DNA of 64,000 bases, taken from the NCBI GenBank assembly GCA_947623455.1, contig OX392529.1, forward strand, positions 8,060,001 to 8,124,000, written 5' to 3'. The notes under the pieces were generated by a model that saw only the letters and a program-made list of their open reading frames with translations, made no database searches and was not told the origin of the DNA. The translations under genes were made by a program, and so were the position numbers. Numbering within the stretch: position 1 is the first letter of the stretch; every line of letters begins with the position of its first letter. This document shows positions 47,395 to 60,100 of the stretch, one piece after another. Source of the stretch: Mimachlamys varia (taxonomy: Eukaryota; Mollusca; Bivalvia; Pectinida; Pectinidae).

Positions 47395-48660
47395 GAGCTA
47401 GCAGTAGGCATTCGGGATGACAGGAGGAGGAACATTGGAAATAGCAATAGGCATGGGGAGGACGAGAGGTGAAACATTGGAGTCAGCAGTAGGCATTGGG
47501 AGGAGGAATGGAGGAACATTGGAGCTAGCAGTAGGCATTGGGGAGGACGAGAGGAGGAACATAGGGGCTAGCAGTTGGCATTAGGGAGGACGAGAGGAGG
47601 AACATTGGAGTTAGCAGTAGGCATTGGGAAGACGAGAGGAGGAACATTGGAGCTAGCAGTAGGCATGGGGAGGACGAGAGGAGGAATATTGGAGCTAGCA
47701 GTAGGCATTGGGAGGACGAGAGGAGGAACATTGGAGTTAGCAGTAGGCATTGGGAGGACGAGTGGAGGAACATTGGAGTTAGCAGTAGGCATTGGGAGGA
47801 CGAGAGGAGGAACATTGGAGTTAGCAGTAGGCATTGGGAGGACGAGAGGAGGAACATTGGAGCTAGCAGTAGGCATTGGGAGGACGAGAGGAGGAACATT
47901 GGAGCTAGCAGTAGGCATTTGGGAGGACGAGTGGAGGAACATTGGAGCTAGCAGTAGGCATTGGGAGGACGAGAGATGGAACATTGGAGCTAGCAGTAGT
48001 CATTGGGGAGGACGAGAGGAGGAACATTGGAGCTAGCAGTAGTCATTGGGGAGGAGGAATGGAGGAACATTGGAGCTAGCAGTAGGCATTGGGAGGACGA
48101 GAGGAGGAACATTGGAGCTAGCAGTAGGCATTAAGGATGACGAGAGGAGGAACATTGGGGCTAGCAGTAGGCATGGGGAGGACGAGAGGAGGAACATTGG
48201 GGCTAGCAGTAGGCATGGGGAGGACGAGAGGATGGAACAATGGAGCTAGCAGTAGGCATTTGGGAGGACGAGAGGAGGAACAATGGAGCTAGCAATAGGC
48301 ATTAGGGATGACGAGAGGAGGAACATTGGGGCTAGCAGTAGGCATTGGGGAGGACGAGAGGAGGAACAATGGAGCTAGCAATAGGCATTAGGGAGGACGA
48401 GAGGAGGAACATTGGAGCTAGCAGTAGGCATTAGGGAGGAACGTTGGAGCTAGCAGTAGGCATTAGGGAGGACGAGAGGAGGAACGTTTGAGCTAGCAGT
48501 AGGCATTAGGGAGGACGAGAGCAGGAACATTGGAGCTAGAAGTAGGCATTAGGGAGGACGAGAGGAGGAACATTGGGGCTAGCAGTAGGCATTGGGAGGA
48601 CGAGAGGAGGAACATTGGGGCTAGCAGTAGGCATTGGGAGGACGAGAGGTGGAACATTAT
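47395..48660. repeat. Minisatellite, 42 bp unit, about 30 copies
   Basis: The unit contains GAACATTGGAGCTAGCAGTA and GGCATTGGGAGGACGAGAGG. Length varies between 42 and 44 bp. The plus strand is strongly purine-rich. Where the period is exactly 42 an open frame of RTRGGTLELAVGIG repeats appears, then breaks. Non-coding. Confidence 0.95.
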
Positions 48661-48742
48661 CACCTTCAAAGATACCTTACATTTCAAATATTGACAGCAT
48701 GTTGTAATTATAATTGCGATCTAATTTAGAAGTAATGAAGTA

Positions 48743-51700
48743 ACGGTGAGGTAGGGATCTAGGTGATAGGATTTAAAGGAGGGACGGTGAGGAAGGGATC
48801 TAGGTGATAGGATTTAAAGGAGGGACGGTGTGGTAGGGATCTAGATGATAGGATTTAAAGGAGGGACGGTGAGGAAGGGATCTAGGTGATAGGATTTAAA
48901 GGAGGGACGGTGTGGTAGGGGTCTAGGTGATATGATTTAAAGGAGGGACGGTGTGGTAGGGATCTAGGTGATAGGATTTAAAGGAGGGACGGTGAGGTAG
49001 GGATCTAGGTGATAGGATTTAAAGGAGGGACGGTGAGGTAGGGATCTAGGTGATAGGATTTAAAGGAGGGACGGTGAGGTAGGGATCTAGGTGATAGGAT
49101 TTAAAGGAGGGACGGTGAGGTAGGGATCTAGGTGATAGGATTTAAAGGAGGGACGGTGAGGAAGGGATCTAGGTGATAGGATTTAAAGGAGGGACGGTGA
49201 GGAAGGGATCTAGGTGATAGGATTTAAAGGAGGGACGGTGAGGAAGGGATCTAGGTGATATGATTTAAAGGAGGGACGGTGAGGTAGGGATCTAGGTGAT
49301 AGGATTTAAAGGAGGGACGGTGAGGAAGGGATCTAGGTGATAGGATTTAAAGGAGGGACGGTGAGGAAGGGATCTAGGTGATAGGATTTAAAGGAGGGAC
49401 GGTGTGGTAGGGATCTAGGTGATAGGATTTAAAGGAGGGACGGTGAGGAAGGGATCTAGGTGATAGGATTTAAAGGAGGGACGGTGAGGAAGGGATCTAG
49501 GTGATAGGATTTAAAGGAGGGATGGCGAGGAAGGGATCTAGGTGATAGGATTTAAAGGAGGGACGGTGTGGTAGGGATTTAGGTGATAGGATTTAAAGGA
49601 GGGACGGTGAGGTAGGGATCTAGGTGATAGGATTTAAAGGAGGGACGGTGAGGTAGGGATCTAGGTGATAGGATTTAAAGGAGGGACGGTGAGGAAGGGA
49701 TCTAGGTGATAGGATTTAAAGGAGGGGCGGTGAGGAAGGGATCTAGGTGATAGGATTTAAAGGAGGGACGGTGAGGAAGGGATCTAGGTGATAGGATTTA
49801 AAGGAGGGACGGTGAGGAAGGGATCTAGGTGATAGGATTTAAAGGAGGGACGGTGAGGAAGGGATCTAGGTTATAGGATTTAAAGGAGGGACGGTGAGGA
49901 AGGGATCTAGGTGATAGGATTTAAAGGAGGGACGGTGAGGTAGGGATCTAGGTGATAGGATTTAAAGGAGGGACGGTGAGGAAGGGATCTAGGTGATAGG
50001 ATTTAAAGGAGGGACGGTGAGGAAGGGATCTAGGTGATAGGATTTCAAGGAGGGACGGTGAGGTAGGGATCTAGGTGATAGGATTTAAAGGAGGAACGGT
50101 GAGGAAGGGATCTAGGTGATAGGATTTAAAGGAGGGACGGTGAGGAAGGGATGTAGGTGATAGGATTTAAAGGAGGGACGGTGAGGAAGGGATCTAGGTG
50201 ATAGGATTTAAAGGAGGGACGGTGAGGAAGGGATCTAGGTGATAGGATTTAAAGGAGGGATGGTGAGGAAGGGATCTAGGTGATAGGATTAAAAGGAGGG
50301 ACGGTGTGGTAGGGATCTAGGTGAAAGGATTTAAAGGAGGGACGGTGTGGTAGGGATCTAGGTGATAGGATTTAAAGGAGGGACGGTGAGGAAGGGATCT
50401 AGGTGATAGGATTTAAAGGAGGGACTTTGAGGTAGGGATCTAGGTGGTAGGATTTAAAGGAGGGACGGTGAGGAAGGGATCTAGGTGATAGGATTTAAAG
50501 GAGGGGCGGTGTGGTAGGGATCTAGGTGATAGGATTTAAAGGAGGGACGGTGAGGTAGGGATCTAGGTGATAGGATTTAAAGGAGGGACGGTGAGGTAGG
50601 GATCTAGGTGATAGGAGTTAAAGGAGGGACGGTGAGGTAGGGATGTAGGTGATAGGATTTAAAGGAGGGACGGTGAGGAAGGGATCTAGGTAATAGGATT
50701 TAAAGGAGGGACGGTGAGGAAGGGATCTAGGTTATAGGATTTAAAGGAGGGGCGGTGAGGTAGGGATCTAGGTGATAGGATTTAAAGGAAGGGCGTTGTG
50801 GTAGGGATCTAGGTGATAGGATTTAAAAGAGGGACGGTGTGGTAGGGATCTAGGTGATAGGATTTAAAGGAGGGGCGGTGAGGAAGGGATCTAGGTGATA
50901 GGATTTAAAGGAGGGGCGGTGTGGTAGGGATCTAGGTGATAGGATTTAAAGGAGGGGCGGTGAGGAAGGGATGTAGGTGATAGGATTTAAAGGAGGGGCG
51001 GTGAGGAAGGGATCTAGGTGATAGGATTTAAAGGAGGGACGGTGTGGTAGGGATCTAGGTGATAGGATTTAAAGGAGGGGCGGTGAGGAAGGGATCTAGG
51101 TGATAGGATTTAAAGGAGGGGCGGTGTGGTAGGGATCTAGGTGATAGGATTTAAAGGAGGGACGGTGTGGTAGGGATCTAGGTGATAGGATTTAAAGGAG
51201 GGACGGTGAGGAAGGGATCTAGGTGATAGGATTTAAAGGAGGGCCGGTGAGGAAGGGATCTAGGTGATAGGATTTAAAGGAGGGACGGTGAGGAAGGGAT
51301 CTAGGTGATAGGATTAAAAGGAGGGACGGTGAGGTAGGGATGTAGGTGATAGGATTTAAAGGAGGGCGGTGTGGTAGGGATCTAGGTGATAGGATTTAAA
51401 GGAGGGACGGTGAGGTAGGGATGTAGGTGATAGGATTTAAAGGAGGGACGGTGAGGTAGGGATGTAGGTGATAGGATTTAAAGGAGGGCGGTGTGGTAGG
51501 AATGTAGGTTATAGTATTTAAAGGAGGGACGGTGAGGTAGTGATGTATGTGATAGGATTAAAAGGAGGGACGGTGAGGTAGGGATGAAGGTTATAGTATT
51601 TAAAGGAGGGCGGTGTGGTAGGGATGTAGGTTATAGTATTTAAAGGAGGGACGGTGAGGTAGGGATGTAGGTGATAGGATTTAAAGGAGGGCGATGAGGA

Positions 51701-52145
51701 AGGGATCTAGGTGATAGGATTTAAAGGAGGGACGGTGCGGTAGGGATCTAGGTGATAGGATTTAAAGGAGGGACGGTGAGGAAGGGATCTAGGTGATAGG
51801 ATTTAAAGGAGGGACGGTGTGGTAGGGATCTAGGTGATAGGATTTAAAGGAGGGACGGTGAGGAAGGGATCTAGGTTATAGGATTTAAAGGAGGGGCGGT
51901 GAAGAAGGGATCTAGGTGATAGGATTTAAAGGAGGGGCGGTGAGGTAGGGATCTAGGTGATAGGATTTAAAGGAGGGGCGGTGAGGTAGGGATCTAGGTG
52001 ATAGGATTTAAAGGAGGGACGGTGAGGAAGGGATCTAGGTGATAGGATTTAAAGGAGGGACGGTGAGGAAGGGATCTAGGTGATATGATTTAAAGGAGGG
52101 ACGGTGAGGAAGGGATCTAGGTGATAGGATTTAAAGGAGGGACGG
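48743..52145. repeat. Minisatellite, 41 bp unit, about 83 copies
   Basis: The unit contains AGGGATCTAGGTGATAGGAT and TTAAAGGAGGGACGGTGAGG. Variants alternate GAGGAAGGG, GAGGTAGGG and GTGGTAGGG. Stops in every forward frame prevent long open frames. The plus strand is purine-rich like the neighbouring 42 bp array, but the units are unrelated. Confidence 0.96.
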
Positions 52146-55100
52146 ATGGAGGGCTCTGAGATCTAAACAGAGATATGTACAGTAAATACAATTACACAAG
52201 ATTCGAACTAAATACGTTCTTGTGAAATAGTTCCAATGATTCCTGTTTATTGTACATGTCAAAACATATGTATAACTGATAAAACTGGTTTTGTTGCTTT
52301 GAACTTGTTTGGACACAAATAAAGATAATTTTATTTCAGCAACAGAGATTCCAGATAGAAGTACCTTACAATGGCAAATATTTACATCAAACCAAGCCAT
52401 GGATAGGGTGTCTATACAGCATTGCGGGCGATACTTTTATGGGCCTACCAATCACTACTTCTTGCTTGATCAGTTGCTATAGCGTGCGATATGGGGATTT
52501 GTTTGATCGGATGTGACTCGATAACTGCCTAAACATAGATTTTGTTTTGCCCTTGAAATGCAAATGACGATTGTGATTTACGGTACACAGATATAGCATT
52601 GATATATATGTGTTTGAGGCAAGCAAATCACATTTCTGAGAAAGACCCAAACTCCGCAGTTTTAACATTTGTTTGAAAACAGTTTCTCACTATGTTAATA
52701 AGTTTTAATAGTCCAAAATAGGAGCTTAAAAAAACAAACAACCCCCTATATGCATATTTGTGTAATGTTTTACAGTTGCCACTTGCAATTCAATGTCAAA
52801 ACAGAATTATTGTTTATGCTTTGACAGAGCTATATCCAGTCAAACACATTCCCCTTTTACATGCTATAAACAACTGAGAGACTAACGACGTTGTTGTTTT
52901 ATGCAACATATATATAATTTACATCAGCTACTTGTTTTTTCCTGGAACATGCAGTTATAGCACGTGTTGCCAAAATCAACGAACGGCTTACCAAATTCGG
53001 AGGAAGGTTAATGGTTAACCATGATATATACCAATACCACATACCAATAATTGATCAAGTATGTTCTGTTAAAATTGTAAGACAGTAATATTAATAAGTT
53101 TGTAAAAATATCACAAGTACCACCACCCACCACTCGCGGTTACCGATTCGCAAGTTGAAAATAACCGAACATACTTTTTACTCAGACACTGAACGACTGA
53201 AGTGAGTCGGGGTATTGAAATGTTCTGTGTAGCCGCTGTGAATAGCACCTGTATTTACATTCAATTAGGTACACGAGGGTCGCGTAAGGTGATAGTCGGG
53301 AGTGGTGGTTCGTGACGGTCGTGTACTCGAGTTGCCAAACAATTTATTTTCTAAATGATTAAAAAAATGTCACCGGCAGTTTAAGAAATAACATTGTCAG
53401 AGTGAATATATCCACAGGGAGGGCGCCTGGCTACCTGTCTAACACAAACGTCACGGGAAACATCGCGCTTTAACCTCAATGTCTTTATTAAGTATTTTCG
53501 TGTTCATGTTCAGTTTCATGAAAAACAATTATATTGCGTTTTTTTTTTAAATACAAATCATGCCATTGCATAGATAATTTCAACATGATAACAACATGTA
53601 TTTTATGTAGGTTATCTGAACTAGACCACTTGTTCATTCAAAGAAATAACAATGATACTTCGAAACGTATCTGAACCTATATTTGCCATAGCTTTAAGGC
53701 CCAGTCTTTCGATCATTATAACAATAAAGGAAGAAATGGAAATAAGAAAATCGTACGTAAAAGCTACGGATTCGACAGCTTATGTTGAGGTATTCGTAGT
53801 TGTATACAGACCGATTGTGTATTTCCCAAACCACCTTAAATGGACAAGCTTAACGCCATTTTGTTCTTTATTGTGCCGTTCTGGCGACAAAATTATACAT
53901 TTGAAATACCTGCAAATTAAAGCGAGCTGTCACATTAATATGATATACAACTTTTCTAAAACTTTTAAATGTCGAATAAAAGTCATTTTGTGAGGTGACT
54001 AGAACATTATATTGCTCATTTAAACTGCACACTTCCACATAACACATTGTTGTGTTGATACATAACAACGTATATCACGACTTATAAGTTCAATACCTGT
54101 TTTACTGGCCCATTGATGTATACATCGGAACGTGATGCTATGGAACAGTCAACTCCACCAAATATTACGTAGACGAGAAACCTGTTGTAAAAAGTCGTAC
54201 GTGGACATTTTGCTATGTCATTATTAGTTTGAAAGCTTTGCACATGTTTTCGAGGAATTAACTACATATCGTGTACAGCCACAGTTGGATGTAATACGTA
54301 CAATTTATAATACGTACAATTTATAATACGTACAATTTATACCTGTTTACTTACGTTGATATAAATTCTGACAATATGATGACTATTTATGTATTTCCCT
54401 TTTTTGTTGTCAATGAAGCATAGCGTGCTAGTTGTACCACACCCAGGGTAGATATACGCAGGCCATACACTCACTTGATCATACACCTGTCTAGTGGTGA
54501 ACGGGCACGGGCGTCAAAGTGTTTTACCAAATATGTGGATATAAGAGGATTGGCTGTGATTCTGTTACCGTAAGTATTTCACCATTAACATAGTTATATG
54601 AATCCTGTTACAAAAAACAGGTAGCTGATGACAGTGTACACATTGTCATATATTTTATGTGTAAGTGTACACATATTGACGTAAACATGGGACCATCTCT
54701 GTGTCAGACTGTATACAATCTGTTTGCCACCATTCCTGCCCTGAAAGTAATTGTACGTCCAGAGATAGGTAGTGACTTATTTGTTGGATGTCTTATGTTT
54801 TTCACATAGCTAAAACATTTTGTACAGAATACCTTCATTCCACACCACGAGGCGAGGGCTATACTTTTGAATTATTTATTTAGTTCACTGAACGAACGAC
54901 TATACTAGTATGCTTGAGTGTTTTTAAACTAGTAACATGACACCATCTTTTATATACATATGTATGGTCTATTTCCCATCAGCTTCAAGTCGATCGTTTA
55001 TAATGTGTGAATTACGTTGTCTATATATCATTTATAATACCACACTACCCGTCCAATGTTGACAACAAGAAATAATGTCAGTTTTGTTCCGAAGTAGCAT

Positions 55101-55625
55101 ACCGGTGAACTTGTAGAATTACGTAGTGGTAATTAAAGATAGCACACATGAACACAAGTATGCATACGTGTTACACAGTTAACGTGCTTTAAAAGCAATC
55201 TTACACCGGTACAATGAAATCTGGTCTGTTTGCCTTATCTATCAAAGGGAAAGGTTTTGTATGTAATGACAATAATTAAATATGTTTAAAATAAAGTCTG
55301 TCAAATCGAAAGTACGACCCTTAAAATATCTACACCGTATAATTGAGTAAATGATATATCTATGTCGAGGTATACCACAGTTTCTTTTCTTTAAAAATTA
55401 TGAACAGGTCGGGAGGTTAGTATTCATTGCATAAACCAGTCTAGATCCTGGTTTTCTTTTAAATGGACTCCTGTCATATTATTGACACGTATTCGGCGTA
55501 CAATGCATTTCACGTAGGTATTGTCTGGCATATATATAGGTATGTCACTGGCTATAGACCAGACAGCTTGTTCTGATAGGCGCATGAAACGTCAAAGGAA
55601 CCAATTACAGAATTTATAAACAGTA
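52146..55625. other. Intergenic, no gene recognised
   Basis: AT-rich. There are only short open frames without signature, for example 53652-53993. At 54293-54340 a 16 bp unit AATACGTACAATTTAT is repeated three times. Confidence 0.4.
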
Positions 55626-56095
55626 ATTGCTTTTAGAAAAATACTTGCTCGATCTCCCTCCTCGACTTGCTAATATTTATCGTAAATTTCGAACGTGTAA
55701 TATTAAAATACCAATTGAATATGGTAGATGGAATAATATCCAAAGAGAAAATATAATTTGTAACCTCTGTAATCTAAACGAAATTGGAGATGAGTTCCAT
55801 TATTTATTTAATTCTAATGACCAACAAATATTAGTAAACAGACAGAAATTAATATCCAGATATTATTTTGAAAGACCAAGTGTCTTTAAATTCCATACTT
55901 TATTTAATTAAAATATGTAGTCAACGCAGAATTAGTAGCACTTGTTAAATTTTATTAAGATCATATATGAGCGTTTTAACTCTGTTAATTAGTACCAATG
56001 TATTGAAATGTTTGTACATGTATACACTATATGTCCTGTATGTAATTCTCTACACGATGTACGTTTATGAGAATAAAATCATTGTCATTGTCAAC
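55626..56095 (+). mobile_element. LINE 3' end, severely 5'-truncated
   Basis: An open frame of about 94 codons (to 55911) is the C-terminal tail of a non-LTR ORF2: LLDLPPRLANIYRKFRTCNI, IEYGRWNNI, then IICNLCNLNEIGDEFHYLF, the Cys/His segment typical of CR1/Jockey-like tails. The last Cys of that motif appears replaced (FNSND). A 3' UTR follows with AATAAA at 56072 and ends in ATTGTCATTGTCA, the short tandem 3' end used by such LINEs. All upstream domains are missing. It is a dead fragment, unrelated to the LINE at 15.8-20.4 kb. Confidence 0.75.
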
Positions 56096-57195
56096 TCAGG
56101 TCTGACACACAGGACGGACCTATACCAAAATATGAATGTACCGCAAAAATGATTTCAATAAAAGTTATTTGTGAATGTCAGGATAATAGTGATCTATAAA
56201 CTTACTATCAACCCATGTCTGTCTTATAAACCAATATAGATTTTTCATACACGCTTCGCATCATTTAAAATGCAACATGAATATTATGCAAAAAACATGA
56301 ATACCTAGTCGAGGCCTTCTATTTCCTAGTTCAAGCTTAATGAAAACAAAGGTTAATCCTGTCTTGTTTGATCGAAATTAATTAGTGATAGCATACACTT
56401 GGCCAAATAACTCTGTCATCTCCTACTGCAAACAGTGTAACAGAAGTGACAGCATATATTTAAATGTAGGTGGGATGAGTCTGTATATATTTATTTCTTC
56501 ATTAATACAGTGAAACACAGAATGTATTATGACATGACCTTATACAAATCTATGTTATACATTTGTATCTATATTTATCACCTATTGTTCTTTTGGTCGG
56601 TTAGATGTGTCTTAATAGCATTGTTGAAAACTTGGTACATAGATTATGTCCTTCTCCTTTGATTTTATTTCACGAAGATACTTGTCAACAACAGGCATAG
56701 CCTATGTTCTCTCCAAATAGTATCAATGAGTATATACGCAATAAGATATAATTTGAGATAGTGTTTGATTGACTTTTATCATAGTTTCAAGCCAAACATT
56801 CAAGTCCACGAAAGCTTCACAAACCGCTGGTCACCCACCCATAAGTTTAGGTATCAGTCATAAGTACAGCATTTCACGTTTAATATTAATTATGAACGTC
56901 AAGAAAAGGAGTATTGGGAAGATTTATCATTTGGTAGAGTTTCCTATTTTCCATCATCGATAAACATTTAATCTTCAATGAAAAAGAGTGATTATTAAGA
57001 TATATTTACAGTCCATGGGGATAATTAAAGTTTTAGACCCATTTTAAACAGAACAATGTTATGTAAACACAATAGTGAAAGTATACATAACTAACACCAT
57101 CGGATAAAGAGCGGACGGGGAAATTTAGTGGGAAAGATTGGAAAGTGGACGGAATCCACCGGAGGTTTAATTTTGACTTTATTTCAATACGATTT
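56096..57195. other. Intergenic, no gene recognised
   Basis: AT-rich; nothing beyond short chance frames. Confidence 0.4.
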
Positions 57196-60100
57196 CGAGA
57201 AGCCTATCAGAACAGGTAACAGACATTTGTTGAGAAGTCTATCAGAACAGGTAACAGACATTTGTCGAGAAGCCTATCAGAACAGGTAACAGACATTTGT
57301 TGAGAAGCCTATCAGAACAGGTAACAGACATTTGTTGAGAAGTCTATCAGAACAGGTAACAGACATTTGTCGAGAAGCCTATCAGAACAGGTAACAGACA
57401 TTTGTCGAGAAGCCTATCAGAACAGGTAACAGACATTTGTCGAGAAGCCTATCAGAACAGGTAACAGTCATTTGTCGAGAAGCCTATCAGAACAGGTAAC
57501 AGACATTTGTCGAGAAGTTTATCAGAACAGGTAACAGACATTTGTCGAGAAGTCTATCAGAACAGGTAACAGACATTTGTCGAGAAGCCTATCAGAACAG
57601 GTAACAGACATTTGTCGAGAAGCCTATCAGAACAGGTAACGGACATTTGTCGAGAAGCCTATCAGAACAGGTAACAGACATTTGTCGAGAAGTCTATCAG
57701 AACAGGTAACAGACATTTGTCGAGAAGCCTATCAGAACAGGTAACAGACATTTGTCGAGAAGCCTATCAGAACAGGTAACAGACATATGTTGAGAAGCCT
57801 ATCAGAACAGGTAACAGACATATGTTGAGAAGCCTATCAGAACAGGTAACAGACATTTGTCGAGAAGTCTATCAGAACAGGTAACAGACATTTGTTGAGA
57901 AGTCTATCAGAACAGGTAACAGACATATGTTGAGAAGCCTATCAGAACAGGTAACAGACATTTGTCGAGAAGCCTATCAGAGCAGGTAACAGACATTTGT
58001 CGAGAAGTCTATCAGAACAGGTAACAGACATTTGTCGAGAAGCCTATCAGAACAGGTAACAGACATTTGTCGAGAAGCCTATCAGAACAGGTAACAGACA
58101 TTTGTCGAGAAGCCTATCAGAACAGGTAACAGACATTTGTCGAGAAGTATATCAGAACAGGTAATAGACATTTGTCGAGGAGCCTATCAGAACAGGTAAC
58201 AGACAATTTGTCGAGAAGCCTATCAGAACAGGTAACAGACATTTGTCGAGAAGTCTATCAGAACAGGTAACAGACATTTGTCGAGAAGTATATCAGAACA
58301 GGTAACAGACATTTGTTGAGAAGCCTATCAGAACAGGTAACAGACATTTGTCGAGAAGCCTATCAGAACAGGTAACAGACATTTGTTGAGAAGCCTATCA
58401 GAACAGGTAACAGACATTTGTCGAGAAGCCTATCAGAACAGGTAACAGACATTTGTTGAGAAGCCTATCAGAACAGGTAACAGACATTTGTCGAGAAGCC
58501 TTTCAGAACAGGTAACAGACATTTGTCGAGAAGCCTATCAGAACAGGTAACAGACATTTGTCGAGAAGTATATCAGAACAGGTAATAGACATTTGTTGAG
58601 AAGTCTATCAGAACAGGTAACAGACATTTGTCGAGAAGCCTATCAGAACAGGTAACAGACATTTGTCGAGAAGCCTATCAGAACAGGTAACAGACATTTG
58701 TCGAGAAGTCTATCAGAACAGGTAACAGACATTTGTCGAGAAGTATATCAGAACAGGTAACAGACATTTGTTGAGAAGCCTATCAGAACAGGTAACAGAC
58801 ATTTGTTGAGAAGTCTATCAGAACAGGTAACAGACATTTGTCGAGAAGCCTATCAGAACAGGTAACAGACATTTGTCGAGAAGCCTTTCAGAACAGGTAA
58901 CAGACATTTGTCGAGAAGTCTATCAGAACAGGTAACAGGCATTTGTCGAGAAGCCTATCAGAACAGGTAACAGACATTTGTCGAGAAGTCTATCAGAACA
59001 GGTAACAGGCATTTGTCGAGAAGCCTATCAGAACAGGTAACAGACATTTGTCGAGAAGCCTATCAGAACAGGTAACAGACATTTGTCGAGAAGCCTATCA
59101 GAACAGGTAACAGACATTTGTCGAGAAGCCTATCAGAACAGGTAACAGACATTTGTCGAGAAGCCTATCAGAACAGGTAACAGACATTTGTCGAGAAGTA
59201 TATCAGAACAGGTAATAGACATTTGTCGAGAAGCCTATCAGAACAGGTAACAGACAATTTGTCGAGAAGCCTATCAGAACAGGTAACAGACATTTGTCGA
59301 GAAGTCTATCAGAACAGGTAACAGACATTTGTCGAGAAGTATATCAGAACAGGTAACAGACATTTGTTGAGAAGCCTATCAGAACAGGTAACAGACATTT
59401 GTCGAGAAGCCTATCAGAACAGGTAACAGACATTTGTTGAGAAGCCTATCAGAACAGGTAACAGACATTTGTCGAGAAGCCTATCAGAACAGGTAACAGA
59501 CATTTGTTGAGAAGCCTATCAGAACAGGTAACAGACATTTGTCGAGAAGCCTATCAGAACAGGTAACAGACATATGTTGAGAAGCCTATCAGAACAGGTA
59601 ACAGACATATGTTGAGAAGCCTATCAGAACAGGTAACAGACATTTGTCGAGAAGTCTATCAGAACAGGTAACAGACATTTGTTGAGAAGTCTATCAGAAC
59701 AGGTAACAGACATATGTTGAGAAGCCTATCAGAACAGGTAACAGACATTTGTCGAGAAGCCTATCAGAGCAGGTAACAGACATTTGTCGAGAAGTCTATC
59801 AGAACAGGTAACAGACATTTGTCGAGAAGCCTATCAGAACAGGTAACAGACATTTGTCGAGAAGCCTATCAGAACAGGTAACAGACATTTGTCGAGAAGC
59901 CTATCAGAACAGGTAACAGACATTTGTCGAGAAGTATATCAGAACAGGTAATAGACATTTGTCGAGGAGCCTATCAGAACAGGTAACAGACAATTTGTCG
60001 AGAAGCCTATCAGAACAGGTAACAGACATTTGTCGAGAAGTCTATCAGAACAGGTAACAGACATTTGTCGAGAAGTATATCAGAACAGGTAACAGACATT

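Noticed and set aside
53652..53993. 113-codon plus-strand frame
   Set aside because: No similarity recognised; length is within chance for AT-rich DNA.
54616..54650. CTGATGA sequence near 54620, possible hammerhead core
   Set aside because: No GAAA follows the putative stem II and no stem I pairing is available.
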